A stretch of DNA of 64,000 bases from Streptomyces umbrinus (GCF_030817415.1 NZ_JAUSZI010000002.1:2666001-2730000); one strand, 5' to 3'; positions 8,584 to 17,105 are shown, counted from the first letter of the stretch. Notes: generated from the sequence alone by a model not told the origin. Numbers and translations: made by a program.

Positions 8584-9009
8584 TCAGCGGCCGTCGTAGC
8601 CCGCCGTCGGCATCGACAGCCGGCGGTGGACATGGGCCTTCATCTGGGCGTCGTACGCGGGTTCCGCGTGGCCGACCGTCTCGACCCGTACTCCGCGGCG
8701 GGCACACTCGGCGGTGAACTCGTCGACGGAGGCGAGCGCCCGCTCCAGGACCCGGCGGCTGGGCGCCACGAACAGGTCGACGAGGCCCGCCTCGACGTCC
8801 TCCCAGAGCGCGCAGTGGTCCGGCCGCAGCCCCCGTACGAGCAGTTCGCGCGTGACGACATAGCCGCGCTCGGCCGCCCAGCGCGCGCACATGGCGTGCT
8901 GGCTGCGCGAGTCCACCAGGAAGGGATCCGCCTCCAGCTCCTCCAACGGCGTCAGACTCGCGATCGTCGTCACGCGAAGCATGCCGGAGGCACGGCGTGC
9001 GTCTCCCAT
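8584..9009 (-). CDS. Resolvase-fold-like protein without catalytic serine, unknown function
   Basis: 141 residues. The middle resembles the serine-recombinase N-terminal fold: an SRSQHAMCARWAAERGYVV-like helix, GLRPDHCALWEDVEAGLVDLFVAP, then LERALASVDEFTAECARRGVRVETV. The first strand with the nucleophile serine and the DNA-binding domain are absent, so it is not expected to recombine DNA. ATG at 9009 has a GGGGGGA site; the GTG 15 nt upstream overlaps its own GGAGG. Divergent from the MBL gene at 9095. It may be a small regulator or an old domesticated fragment; function not known. Confidence 0.7.
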   Translation of the reverse strand: MGDARRASGMLRVTTIASLTPLEELEADPFLVDSRSQHAMCARWAAERGYVVTRELLVRGLRPDHCALWEDVEAGLVDLFVAPSRRVLERALASVDEFTAECARRGVRVETVGHAEPAYDAQMKAHVHRRLSMPTAGYDGR

Positions 9010-9094
9010 GGCGTCCCCCCTCACCTCCGGGTTTCGTCGCCGACCCTACTCCTGCCCGTACGCTCGGGGGGAGTCGCGCGAAGGAGGCAAAGGA

Positions 9095-9934
9095 GTGCCG
9101 GTGGAGATCACTTGGTGGGGGCACGCCACCTGCACCGTCGAGGACTCGGGCGCGCGCGTGCTCACGGACCCGCTCTTCGCGCGCCGGCTCGCGCATCTGC
9201 GCAGGCGCCGGGGCGCGCCGCCCCCGCCGGAGGCCGCCGTGGCGGACGTGGCCCTGGTGTCCCATCTGCACGCCGATCATCTGCACGTCCCGTCGCTGGC
9301 GCGGCTCGCCCCGGGCACCCGGCTGCTGGTGCCGAAGGGCGCCCCGCGGGCCGTCCACGGGCTGCGCAGGCTCGGCCATCTACAGGTCACCGAGATGGCG
9401 AGCGGCGACCGGACGCGGGTCGGTGACCTGGTCGTACAGGCCGTTCCGGCGCGGCACGACGGGCGGCGGCTGCCGGTCGGGCCGCACCGCGCGCCCGCCC
9501 TCGGCTATGTGATCGAGGGCGAGGCACGGACGTACTTCGCCGGGGACACGGGCCTCTTCGAGTCGATGGCCAAGGAGGTCGGACCGGTCGACGTGGCGCT
9601 GCTGCCGGTCGGTGGATGGGGACCGTATCTGGGCGAGGGGCACCTGGACGCGGGGCGGGCGGCCGAGGCGCTGGCCCGTCTGCAGCCGGGGAGCGCGGTG
9701 CCGGTGCACTACGGCACGTACTGGCCGATCGGGATGGATGCCGTGCGCCCCCACGAATTCCACGCGCCCGGCGAGGAGTTCGTGCGCCTGGCCGCCGAGC
9801 GTGCGCCCGAGGTGGCGGTGCACCTTCTGGACCACGGACAGCGTGTGCGTCCGCGGGTCGCGGGGTACCGGTCATCCCCGAGGGACGCGCCGGCCGGCCG
9901 GGGCGACGACGAGCGGGAGGGCGAAGCCCGGTGA
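9095..9934 (+). CDS. MBL-fold metal-dependent hydrolase
   Basis: 279 residues. Metallo-beta-lactamase fold with SHLHADHLHV (HxHxDH) at about residues 52-57, a further His in the PARHDGRR region, YFAGDTGLF (Asp ligand) and VPVHYGTYWP. This is the UlaG/RomA-like subset, cytoplasmic enzymes acting on phosphoesters, lactones or lipids. GTG start chosen because AAGGAGG lies 7 nt upstream; a second GTG two codons on is also possible. The stop overlaps the DedA start (GTGA), so the two form a coupled pair. A second, unrelated MBL gene lies at 10.8 kb. Confidence 0.87.
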   Translation: MPVEITWWGHATCTVEDSGARVLTDPLFARRLAHLRRRRGAPPPPEAAVADVALVSHLHADHLHVPSLARLAPGTRLLVPKGAPRAVHGLRRLGHLQVTEMASGDRTRVGDLVVQAVPARHDGRRLPVGPHRAPALGYVIEGEARTYFAGDTGLFESMAKEVGPVDVALLPVGGWGPYLGEGHLDAGRAAEALARLQPGSAVPVHYGTYWPIGMDAVRPHEFHAPGEEFVRLAAERAPEVAVHLLDHGQRVRPRVAGYRSSPRDAPAGRGDDEREGEAR

Positions 9935-10557
9935 GGGATGTGCTCGCCGCCGCGGTCACGACCGTGCCGCCCGAGTCCACCCAGCAGGCGCTCGGCTATC
10001 CGTCGCTGTTCCTGCTGGTGCTGATCGGGGCGCTGGTGCCCGTCGTGCCGACGGGTGCGCTGGTGAGTTCGGCTGCGGTGGTCGCGTTTCACCAGACCGC
10101 GCCGTTCTCGATGGTGCTGGTCTTCGTGGTGGCGGCGTTCGCGGCGTTCCTCGGGGATGTCGCGCTGTACTGGCTCGGGCGCCGTGGCATGAGGTCGAAG
10201 AACGGGTCGCGGTGGCTGGCCGCGATACGGGATCGTGCGCCGGAGGATCGGCTGGCGCAGGCGCAGGAGAAGCTCGCTGAGCATGGTGTGGCTGTGCTGG
10301 TGTTGTCGCGGCTGGTGCCGGCGGGGCGTATTCCGGTGATGCTGGCCTGCTTGATGGCGAAGTGGCCGTTGCGGAGGTTTGCTCGGGGGGATGTGCCGGC
10401 GTGCCTTGCGTGGGCTGCGACGTATCAGCTCATCGGGGTGGCTGGGGGTTCCTTGTTCAAGGAGCCCTGGGAGGGGGTGGTTGCGGTGGTCGTACTGACC
10501 GTTGTGATCAGCGTGGCGCCGGGGCTGTGGCGGCGATTGCGTGGCGCTCCGCGGTAG
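9931..10557 (+). CDS. DedA/VTT-domain membrane protein
   Basis: 208 residues with four to five hydrophobic segments (SLFLLVLIGALVPVVPTGALVSSAAVVAF, MVLVFVVAAFAAFLGDVALYWLG, LAWAATYQLIGVAGG, WEGVVAVVVLTVVISVAPG). The motif FLGDVALYWLGRRG and the following helix with VLSRLVPAGRIPVMLACLMAKWPLRRF match the DedA/SNARE-associated fold, whose members move lipid carriers or protect the membrane potential. GTG start overlapping the MBL gene stop by four bases, hence probably co-translated with it; the pair may act on the same lipid. Confidence 0.85.
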   Translation: MRDVLAAAVTTVPPESTQQALGYPSLFLLVLIGALVPVVPTGALVSSAAVVAFHQTAPFSMVLVFVVAAFAAFLGDVALYWLGRRGMRSKNGSRWLAAIRDRAPEDRLAQAQEKLAEHGVAVLVLSRLVPAGRIPVMLACLMAKWPLRRFARGDVPACLAWAATYQLIGVAGGSLFKEPWEGVVAVVVLTVVISVAPGLWRRLRGAPR

Positions 10558-10602
10558 GGGTCGTGGCGGGTGTGGGTGCGGGGGTCTTCTGCCGTGTGTT
10601 GT

Positions 10603-10646
10603 CTGCGGGTTGGGTGTGGCCGGTCGCGCAGTTCCCCGCGCCCCTA
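10603..10646 (-). repeat. Interspersed GC-rich repeat, copy A
   Basis: The reverse strand contains AGGGGCGCGGGGAACTGCGCG followed by ACCGGCCACACC and an ACCCGCAG tail. It lies in a 233-bp space between two convergent genes and matches five other sites in the window. Downstream, a degenerate unit AAGACCTGC recurs at about 10647, 10701 and 10755, a 54-bp spacing. Confidence 0.8.
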
Positions 10647-10790
10647 AAGACCTGCGAGTCACCGCGCGCCTGAAGGGCCCGCCGCTCCGCGCGAGCCCAA
10701 AAGACCTGCTGCTCACCGCCCGCCCACCAGGCCCACCGCCCTCCCCGCGCCCAAGACCTGCCTGCTCGCCCTGCCCCAGAAGACGGGACC

Positions 10791-11894
10791 TCAGTCGAGC
10801 ACCTTTGAAGCGCCCACCGGCAGGTCCCACAGGTTTTCCCTCGCCAGGCCTGCCTTCTCCCATGCCGTACGCACCCGCGTCAGCGGTTCCAGGACCGGTT
10901 CTGCCGAGAGGACGAAGGTGGCCCAGTGCATGGGCGCCATGCGGTGGGCGCCCAGGTCCTGGGTGGCTCGGACCGCGTCCTCGGGGTCGCAGTGGACGTC
11001 GCTGAGCCACCAGCGGGGGTCGTACGCGCCGATGGGGAGGAGGGCGAGGTCGATACCGGGGTAGCGGGCGCCGATGCGGGAGAACCAGTGGCCGTATCCC
11101 GTGTCGCCGGCGAAGTACACGCGCCGGCCGTCGGACGCGGTCAGGACCCAGCCGCCCCACAGGGTGCGGCAGGTGTCGTGGAGGCTGCGCTTGGACCAGT
11201 GGTGGGCCGGTACGAAGTCGAAGCGGACCCCGTCCAGTTCGGCCGCCTCCCACCAGTCCAGCTCGGTGACGTGCGAGAAGCGGCGGCGCCTGAACCAGCG
11301 GCCGAGCCCGGCCGGGACGAACACCGGTGTGTCGCGCGGGAGTCGGCGCAGCGTCGGCGCGTCCAGGTGGTCGTAGTGGTTGTGGCTGATGACGACCGCG
11401 TCGATGCGCGGCAGTGCGCTCCAGGCCACGCCGACGGGCGTGATCCGGGCGGGAGTTCCGAGGATCTTGCGGGACCACACCGGGTCGGTGAGCACGGTGA
11501 GCCCACCGATGCGGACCACCCAACTGGCGTGCCCCGCCCAGGAGACGGCGACCGTGCGCGCGTCCACCCGGGGCAACGGGCCCGGTTCGTACGGAAGTCG
11601 GGGAATGTCGGCGAGCCCCTCGGGACCCGGCCGCAGCGCGCCCTCGCGGGCGAACCGGGCGAAGCCGCTCAAGCCCGGCAGCGGAGCGGTCAGCCGGTCC
11701 GCGAACGAGCGGGGCCAGACGCGGCGTTCGCCGAGCGGCCGGGGCTCGGCGAGAGGCCGGGGCCCGGCGGGCGGAGTTCCGACGGCGGGTACGAACGCAG
11801 GTGAGGACAGAGAGGAGGCCAGAGGGGAGGTCGACGCCGGGTCTTCGGCGTCCGTGGTCGTGGTGGTCGTGGTCGACTCGGACTGCTGCGTCAT
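10791..11894 (-). CDS. MBL-fold hydrolase, NAPE-phospholipase D-like
   Basis: 367 residues. After ~90 residues of low-complexity lead (a run of Thr, then Pro/Arg) comes an MBL domain: VSWAGHASWVVRI, VISHNHYDHLD (HxHxDH) and FVPAHHWSKRSLHDT, YFAGDTGYGHWF. The GHASWVV and HHWSKR blocks are those of the N-acyl-phosphatidylethanolamine phospholipase D-like group, zinc enzymes of lipid metabolism. The ATG at 11894 overlaps the stop of the upstream gene (ATGA), so it is translated with the aminotransferase-fold protein. Confidence 0.87.
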   Translation of the reverse strand: MTQQSESTTTTTTTDAEDPASTSPLASSLSSPAFVPAVGTPPAGPRPLAEPRPLGERRVWPRSFADRLTAPLPGLSGFARFAREGALRPGPEGLADIPRLPYEPGPLPRVDARTVAVSWAGHASWVVRIGGLTVLTDPVWSRKILGTPARITPVGVAWSALPRIDAVVISHNHYDHLDAPTLRRLPRDTPVFVPAGLGRWFRRRRFSHVTELDWWEAAELDGVRFDFVPAHHWSKRSLHDTCRTLWGGWVLTASDGRRVYFAGDTGYGHWFSRIGARYPGIDLALLPIGAYDPRWWLSDVHCDPEDAVRATQDLGAHRMAPMHWATFVLSAEPVLEPLTRVRTAWEKAGLARENLWDLPVGASKVLD

Positions 11895-13132
11895 CGAGGG
11901 GACTCCCGTCGCCGAGCGTCATCGTCATCGCGGAGCTCGGCGAGTGCCGAGCCCAGCAGACTCAACGCGCGTTCCACATGCGGCAATTCCAGAGGTTCCG
12001 GTGACGAGAGAGACGCCATCCGCTCCTCGTGGGTTGTGCCGAGGAACGGGCCGGTGGCCAGGCGTACGCGCAGCGCGCCGAGGTCGTCGCCGAAGCGGTG
12101 GCCGCCGGGCACGGGCATGCCGAGGCGGTCGGTGAGGAAGTCCTCCAGTTCCTGGGCGTCGCCGACACCGCGCTCGGTGAGCGCGGAGCGCAGCGGGCCG
12201 AGGTCCGCGTACACATGGCGGCCCGCCCGCGGGGGCCGGGCGAGGGCGCCCGCGGCCACGAGGGCCTGGTGCGCGGCGGTGGCCACGCGCGCGTGCAGAC
12301 GTACCGACGCGGCGAGGCGGTGGGTGATGTCGTCGGGTTCGGCGAGCGCGTACGCGGCGGCCGCGGCGACCGGGGCCGCGATCCGGGCGTCGAGCGCGGT
12401 CAGTACGTCGAGGACGCGGTCGCGCAGCCGGACGCCGGTGTCGTTGGCGGGGAAGCGGGCGATCGCGGCGGGCCAGCCGGGCGGCAGGAAGGGGCCGGCG
12501 AGGTCGGTCAGGACCGTGACATGCTCCGGCAGCATCTCGGCGGGGCTCAGGAACACGGTGTCGTGCGGTTCGTGCAGGGTGTCGCGCCAGGTCTCGTCGC
12601 TGACCACGTGCAGCCCCTCGCCCACGGCCGCCTCGATGGCCTCGTGGACCACCTCGGGCGGCGCGACGGTGGCGGTGGGGTCGTCGGCGACGGACAGGAC
12701 GAGCAGCCGCGGGTCGCCGCCCTCGGCGCGTACTCGGCGCACGGTCTCCAGGAGGGCGTACGGGTCCGGGATGCCGCCGCACTCGGCGGGTGTCCCCACG
12801 TGGAAGACGGATCTGCCCAACAGGCGTGCCTGCGGTGCCCACCAGGCCGCGCAGGGGCGCGGCACGAGGACGTCGCCGCCGAGCGCGGCGGTCAGCGCGA
12901 GGAGGAGTGCGGGGGCGCCGGGCGCCGCGGCCGTCCGGTGGCGGTCGGCGGACAGGCCGCGCCGGGCCCAGTAGGCGAGGGCGGCGTCCAGGAGCGCGGG
13001 TCCCCCGCCGGTCGGTTCGGTGTGCGCGCCCGTCGCGGCGGCTGCGAGTCCGGGCGGCACCGGCAGGTCCTGGCCGGGGAGCGGTGGGCCGTAACGGACG
13101 GGGCCGTGGCCTTCCGGATCGGTCCGCCGCAT
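11891..13132 (-). CDS. Aminotransferase-fold protein lacking any lysine (likely not PLP-linked)
   Basis: 413 residues with the layout of class I/II aminotransferases: AAAPGAPALLLALTAALGGDVLVPRP, VLSVADDPTATVAPPEVV, VSDETW at 178-182, and the C-terminal small domain. The cofactor lysine is missing: where SLSK is expected the protein has LTDLAGPFLPPG (208-219), and I find no lysine anywhere. It therefore cannot form the usual internal aldimine. Start at 13132 chosen for GGAGG five nt upstream; the GTG at 13237 has none and would add a repetitive N-terminus. Coupled to the MBL gene. It may be a binding protein or a degenerate regulator. Confidence 0.75.
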   Translation of the reverse strand: MRRTDPEGHGPVRYGPPLPGQDLPVPPGLAAAATGAHTEPTGGGPALLDAALAYWARRGLSADRHRTAAAPGAPALLLALTAALGGDVLVPRPCAAWWAPQARLLGRSVFHVGTPAECGGIPDPYALLETVRRVRAEGGDPRLLVLSVADDPTATVAPPEVVHEAIEAAVGEGLHVVSDETWRDTLHEPHDTVFLSPAEMLPEHVTVLTDLAGPFLPPGWPAAIARFPANDTGVRLRDRVLDVLTALDARIAAPVAAAAAYALAEPDDITHRLAASVRLHARVATAAHQALVAAGALARPPRAGRHVYADLGPLRSALTERGVGDAQELEDFLTDRLGMPVPGGHRFGDDLGALRVRLATGPFLGTTHEERMASLSSPEPLELPHVERALSLLGSALAELRDDDDARRRESPR

Positions 13133-13305
13133 ACGTGCCTCCGCGCAGTGATCCGTGGACCGGCCGCGTTCCGTGGACCGGGCCTCCGTGGATCGCGGAT
13201 CCGTGGACGCCGGTCCGTGGTCCGTCGTGGTTCCCACGGTGCCTGTCGTGCCCCTGTGCTTCGAGTACCCAAGGCTCTGCGTACCCAGTGGATCGCGTGG
13301 CCAAC

Positions 13306-14034
13306 TCAGCCGTTCGAGGACGACTCCCGGCGGCGCAGTCTGTGGACGGCGGCGCCTGCCGCGCCCGCGATGAGGACACCACCCGTGACCAGGGCGGGAG
13401 TGGAGTCGGTGAAGGCGCCGCCCTCGCCCGCGTGCACCCCGTGCTGGACCGCGGCTCCTTCGTCACGAGCACCGCCGTCGCGCGATCCGCCGTCACGGGG
13501 CACCTCGTCACGAGAGCCCTCGTCACGGGAACCCTCGTCACGGGAACCCTCGTGGGAGTCCTTGCGGGAGGAGTCCTCGCCGGAGGAGTCCTCGCCGGAG
13601 GAGCCCTCACGGGACGCCGAGAAGGACGCGCTCCACTGCTTTCCCTGGCCACCGGGCGCGGCCGGGCAGGTGCCGTCGACACTCCAGTCGGAGTCCTTGC
13701 CGGCCGCGTCGGGCCCGCCCTCCTCGAAGTTCCCGGCGGGCGCGATACGAGCGGTGCCGCTGTAGGCCGGACCGCCCTCGGCGTCCTCCCCACCGCCGTC
13801 CTTGTTCAGCTGGACGGTGCCGTGCTCGAAGGCCTGCGAGGTGGCGTCGATGGTCTCGGGTGCGGGACCGCCCGTCGGTTCGCAGGCCACGGAGACGGTG
13901 ACCGTGCCGCCCGGGGCCACGGTGCGGGGGCTGACTTCCGCCCCCGGGTTCTCGGCGGCCGCCACGGTGGTGCCCAGGGCGACGGCGGTGAGGGCGGTGG
14001 CGGACAGGGCGCGGACGGTACGGCGCATGCGCAT
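13306..14034 (-). CDS. Secreted/cell-surface protein with Ser-Asp-Glu repeats and C-terminal membrane anchor
   Basis: 242 residues, family not recognised. Signal peptide MRMRRTVRALSATALTAVALG with a cut near VAAA; a roughly 110-residue extracellular domain with two cysteines (VACEP, GTCPA); then a repeat region (SSGED and GSRDE units, residues ~150-200); then a hydrophobic segment ALVTGGVLIAGAAGAAV followed by RLRRR, a stop-transfer anchor without an LPxTG sortase site. ATG at 14034 has AAGGAG nine nt upstream. The surface domain looks like those of other actinomycete wall-spanning proteins; the flexible repeats would reach across the wall. Confidence 0.75.
   Translation of the reverse strand: MRMRRTVRALSATALTAVALGTTVAAAENPGAEVSPRTVAPGGTVTVSVACEPTGGPAPETIDATSQAFEHGTVQLNKDGGGEDAEGGPAYSGTARIAPAGNFEEGGPDAAGKDSDWSVDGTCPAAPGGQGKQWSASFSASREGSSGEDSSGEDSSRKDSHEGSRDEGSRDEGSRDEVPRDGGSRDGGARDEGAAVQHGVHAGEGGAFTDSTPALVTGGVLIAGAAGAAVHRLRRRESSSNG
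13506..13611. repeat. Two sets of 15-bp tandem repeats inside surface-protein gene
   Basis: Set one: three units of CGTCACGGGAACCCT type at 13506-13550 (the first with two changes). Set two: three units of GGAGGAGTCCTCGCC type at 13567-13611. Both are in frame (five codons each) and encode the GSRDE and SSGED repeats, so copy number could vary without a frameshift. Confidence 0.85.
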
Positions 14035-14229
14035 GGGCTCGGGCTCCTTCGGCCGGCGGCTGGGGACCCCCACGCCCGTGGACGGCGGCGGAGGCGGGGC
14101 ACGACCGACATGCCCCGCAGCCCATCAGAGCCCGGCCGCCGCCCGGGCGCGCGCGGCCGGACACCATTCGTGCCACGCGGACGCCCGAGCGGGTGACACC
14201 GACGGACGCCGTACCGGTTCGGTTCGGCT

Positions 14230-14946
14230 TCAGTTCGACAGGGAGACCAGCTCCTGCTCCAGGCCGCGGCCGCGAGAGTCCACGAGCGCCGAGGCGACCT
14301 CGGAGAGTTTGCGGTTGGTTCCCTGCGAGATGCGGCGCAGGACCTTGAAGGCCGCGTCCGCGTCGCAGGCCAGCACATGCATGACGATGCCGCACGCCTG
14401 GTCGACGACGGGGCGGGTGCGCAGCGCGGCGCCGAGCTGGTCGAGCTCGGTGAGCGCGGCGCGGTAGGAGCGGTCACGGACCAGACAGGTCGCGGCGAGA
14501 TCACCGAGCGCGCGGGCGGGTCCGTGCGGGACGTCCTCCAGGCCGCCCGCGCGGAAGCTGTAGAGGCTGAGGGTGACCGTCAGGCCCGCCCGGCGGAAGG
14601 GAAGGGTGACGCTGGAGCGCACTCCCGAGTCGAGCGCCATCGCCCGGTACTGCGGCCAGCGCTCCTCGCGCAGCAGATCGCCCGACTCGACGGGCTCACC
14701 GCGCTCCAGCGCGGCCGGGATCGGGCCCTCGCCGGAGCGGAGCTGCATCGAGACGAGCGCGGCGAGGTCCGGATGCGTCACCGCGGCCGGCCGCTCCGTG
14801 CCGCCGTCGGAGACCGTGGTGCCCGCGCCGCAGCAGTCGGTGGTGCAGCGGACGGCCTGCTCGGCGAGTTCCGACAGCCGACGACCCGGAAGTGCAGATT
14901 CCGGGGATGCCGTCCGCCGGGGGCCGAGATGTTCCGTATCCGGCAT
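14230..14946 (-). CDS. GAF and ANTAR domain RNA-binding regulator
   Basis: 238 residues. N-terminal GAF sensor domain (about 20-155, with the SGVRSSVTLPFRRAGLTVTLSLYSF core) and a C-terminal ANTAR domain (about 165-225): LGAALRTRPVVDQACGIVMHVLACDADAAFKVLRRISQGTNRKLSEVA. ANTAR domains bind paired hairpins in transcripts and act as antiterminators. Normal two-domain architecture and length. Transcribed away from the PAS/GAF gene with 111 nt between their starts, suggesting shared control. The signal sensed is unknown. Confidence 0.9.
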   Translation of the reverse strand: MPDTEHLGPRRTASPESALPGRRLSELAEQAVRCTTDCCGAGTTVSDGGTERPAAVTHPDLAALVSMQLRSGEGPIPAALERGEPVESGDLLREERWPQYRAMALDSGVRSSVTLPFRRAGLTVTLSLYSFRAGGLEDVPHGPARALGDLAATCLVRDRSYRAALTELDQLGAALRTRPVVDQACGIVMHVLACDADAAFKVLRRISQGTNRKLSEVASALVDSRGRGLEQELVSLSN

Positions 14947-15057
14947 ACTTCGTACCTCCTCTTTCCTGCGCCTTCCCGGTCACCTGCGGAGAAAACGAGT
15001 TCGCGGGGTTCCATCACGGCCTCCCCGGATGTGCTCGTGAGGAGCTACGTTCGTCGC

Positions 15058-16188
15058 ATGGCGCAGACGGAGGAGTTCGGTGAGGAACTTGCGGATTTCG
15101 TCCGCCGTGTCGCGGAGCTGAAGGCGGCACGATCCGTGCCCCACGACGATCTGCCCACCGTGCTGGACACGGCGATCTTCGAACTCGACCATGTGGTCGG
15201 CCAGTTGTGGCCCTGGTACGAGCGGCTGACGGCCACCGGCGCCGCGAACACGTCCTCCGCCGACCGTCAGGAACAGCAGCTGCTCAAGGGGATCTTCCAA
15301 CGGCTGCCGCTGCCCGTCGCGCTGATCGACCGTGAGACGGTGGTCCGCAGGCTCAACTTCGCGGGAACCAACTTCACTGGTGTCAGGGCGGGTTACGCGA
15401 CGGGCCGCCCGCTCTCCGGCTTCCTCGCGCACCCGGACCGGGCCGCGTTCCGCTCACAGACGGCGGCGGTGGCGCGCGGCGACGGCGACCGCAGCCTCAC
15501 GGTCCACCTCCAGCAGCGACCCACCGTTCCCGTACGCGCGACACTCACCGCGCTGCGCCCGAGCGGCGAGCCGCGTACCGCCGTACTCGTGGTGCTCCAG
15601 TCCGCCGGAGCGCGGGCGCCGTCGGCCAAGGGCGGGCCGGGCCCCGTGCCGGACCTCGGCGAGACGACACGGCACGCGGCGCTCATGGACCTGCTGGACA
15701 TGATGACCACGGCGCTGCTGAGCGAGCCCGCCGGCACCCGGGCCGCCGTGCTGGAGCGGGCGGCCCGGGTGTTGCACGGGCGGTTCGCGGACTGGGTGGT
15801 GGCCGACGAGGGGGCCGCACGGCTGTGCCGTACGACCGTCCTCGGACCCGCGGACCAGCGGGACGTACGAGCCGAGGACCTGGAGGCGCAGGACCCTGCC
15901 GCGTGCCCCCTCGTCGTCGAGGCGGCACGCGGCGGCTCCACGGCCCTCCAGGTACGCCCGGAGGACCCGGACGCCTTCGGCCGCGACGCCTCCGACGCCC
16001 CCGTCCTGGTCCGCGCGAACGTCACGTCCCTCCTCTGCGTCCCCCTCACCCTCGACGGCGCGGTCCAGGGCGTCCTCACCCTCTTCCGCACCGGCCCCCG
16101 CCTGGCCTTCTCCATGGCAGAGGCCCAGACGATGGACATGATGTCCCGTCACATAGCCCTGGCCATGGCCAACTTGGACCGAAGGTAA
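15058..16188 (+). CDS. PAS and GAF domain sensor protein
   Basis: 376 residues: N-terminal helical part (1-80), PAS domain (about 85-180, ILQRLPLPVALIDRETVVRRLN-type start), and GAF domain (about 205-375, MTTALLSEPAGTRAAVLERAARVLHGRFADWVV ... SLLCVPLTLDGAVQGVLTLFRTG). It has no phosphatase, kinase or DNA-binding domain, so it resembles a SpoIIE-type regulator without its output domain and probably acts through partners. ATG at 15058 chosen; GTG codons at 15031 and 15037 are alternatives, since GGAG is rather far (about 14 nt). Confidence 0.82.
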   Translation: MAQTEEFGEELADFVRRVAELKAARSVPHDDLPTVLDTAIFELDHVVGQLWPWYERLTATGAANTSSADRQEQQLLKGIFQRLPLPVALIDRETVVRRLNFAGTNFTGVRAGYATGRPLSGFLAHPDRAAFRSQTAAVARGDGDRSLTVHLQQRPTVPVRATLTALRPSGEPRTAVLVVLQSAGARAPSAKGGPGPVPDLGETTRHAALMDLLDMMTTALLSEPAGTRAAVLERAARVLHGRFADWVVADEGAARLCRTTVLGPADQRDVRAEDLEAQDPAACPLVVEAARGGSTALQVRPEDPDAFGRDASDAPVLVRANVTSLLCVPLTLDGAVQGVLTLFRTGPRLAFSMAEAQTMDMMSRHIALAMANLDRR

Positions 16189-16212
16189 CGGACCCCGCAG
16201 GGGCGCCCCGAC

Positions 16213-16255
16213 AGGGGCGCGGGGAACTGCGCGCCCAGCCACAACAAACCCGCAG
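16213..16255 (+). repeat. Interspersed GC-rich repeat, copy B
   Basis: AGGGGCGCGGGGAACTGCGCG with the tail CCCAGCCACAAC and ACCCGCAG, between the convergent PAS/GAF and sigma factor genes. It is preceded by the palindrome GGGGCGCCCC (16200-16209). Probably serves as transcript end for one or both genes. Confidence 0.8.
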
Positions 16256-16313
16256 CCGACAACAGACCCGCAGCCATCCACGACCCGCAGTACTCCGCCA
16301 AACCGCCGGAGGC

Positions 16314-17105
16314 CTACGCAACGTCTTGCAGAACCTGCTCCCGCAACCTGCTGCAACACCGGCTGATCAGCCGAGAAACGTGCATCTGCGAGATCCCGAG
16401 CTGCTCGGCGATCCGACTCTGCGTCATGTCCCCGAAGAACCGCATGTACAGGATGGCCCGTTCGCGCTCGGGCAGTGCCTCCAACCGCGGCTTGACCGCC
16501 TCACGGTCGATGACGACGTCGAGCGCCGGATCGGCCGAGCCGAGCGCGTCGCTGAGGGAGTATCCGTCCTCGCTGCCCGGGAGTTCGGCGTCGAGCGACA
16601 GCGCCGTGAAGCTCTCCAGGGCCTCCAGACCGGCGCGTACGTCCTCTTCGCTCATCTGCGCGTGCTCGGCGATCTCGGCGACCGTGGGCTGCCGGCCCGG
16701 GATGGTCTGGGAGAGGTCCTGGCGGGCGAAGCGGACACGGTTGCGCAGGTCCTGGACCCGACGAGGCACGTGCAGGGTCCACATGTGGTCACGGAAGTGA
16801 CGCTTGATCTCACCTGTGATGGTGGGTACGGCATAGCTCTCGAAAGCGTTGCCGAGTTCCGGGTCGTAGCGGTCGACGGCCTTGACCAGGCCCATGGCAG
16901 CGACCTGCCGCAGATCGTCGTAGTTCTCACCACGGTTCCGGAAACGGCCTGCCAGGCGGTCGGCCATGGGGAGCCAGGCCTCGATGATCTGCTCCCGGAG
17001 AGTGTCGCGCAGCTGCCCCGGAGGCAACGAAGCGAGCCTGCGGAAGTCCTCCGCGGTGTCCGGGGCGTCGTCGTGGGGGTGCTTGGCGCTCGCGTGAGTT
17101 CGCAT
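16314..17105 (-). CDS. RNA polymerase sigma factor, SigB/SigF subfamily
   Basis: 263 residues, the normal size for Streptomyces SigB/F/G-type factors. Region 2: NYDDLRQVAAMGLVKAVDRYDPELGNAFESYAVPTITGEIKRHFRDHMWTLHVPRR motif set (about 75-130). Region 3: GRQPTVAEIAEHAQMSEEDV. Region 4: LPERERAILYMRFFGDMTQSRIAEQLGISQMHVSRLI (about 215-255). Such factors drive stress or development genes and are held by RsbW-like anti-sigma kinases; no anti-sigma gene is adjacent. ATG at 17105 has AGGGAG 11 nt upstream. Its leader holds a 10-bp inverted repeat and a 21-bp tandem repeat. Confidence 0.92.
   Translation of the reverse strand: MRTHASAKHPHDDAPDTAEDFRRLASLPPGQLRDTLREQIIEAWLPMADRLAGRFRNRGENYDDLRQVAAMGLVKAVDRYDPELGNAFESYAVPTITGEIKRHFRDHMWTLHVPRRVQDLRNRVRFARQDLSQTIPGRQPTVAEIAEHAQMSEEDVRAGLEALESFTALSLDAELPGSEDGYSLSDALGSADPALDVVIDREAVKPRLEALPERERAILYMRFFGDMTQSRIAEQLGISQMHVSRLISRCCSRLREQVLQDVA

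Noticed and set aside
13149..13233. Repeated CCGTGGA motif read as an N-terminal extension of the aminotransferase-like protein
   Set aside because: The extension has no ribosome site, is repetitive (STD/STE), and a GGAGG-preceded ATG lies at 13132. The motif may be regulatory, but its spacing is irregular.
13265..13286. Two GGGTAC hexamers on the minus strand before the aminotransferase-like gene
   Set aside because: Neither has a -35 partner at the accepted spacing, and they lie about 130 nt from the start.
13506..13611. Possible CRISPR-like array
   Set aside because: Units are 15 bp, directly adjacent, in frame and coding; no spacers and no cas genes in the window.
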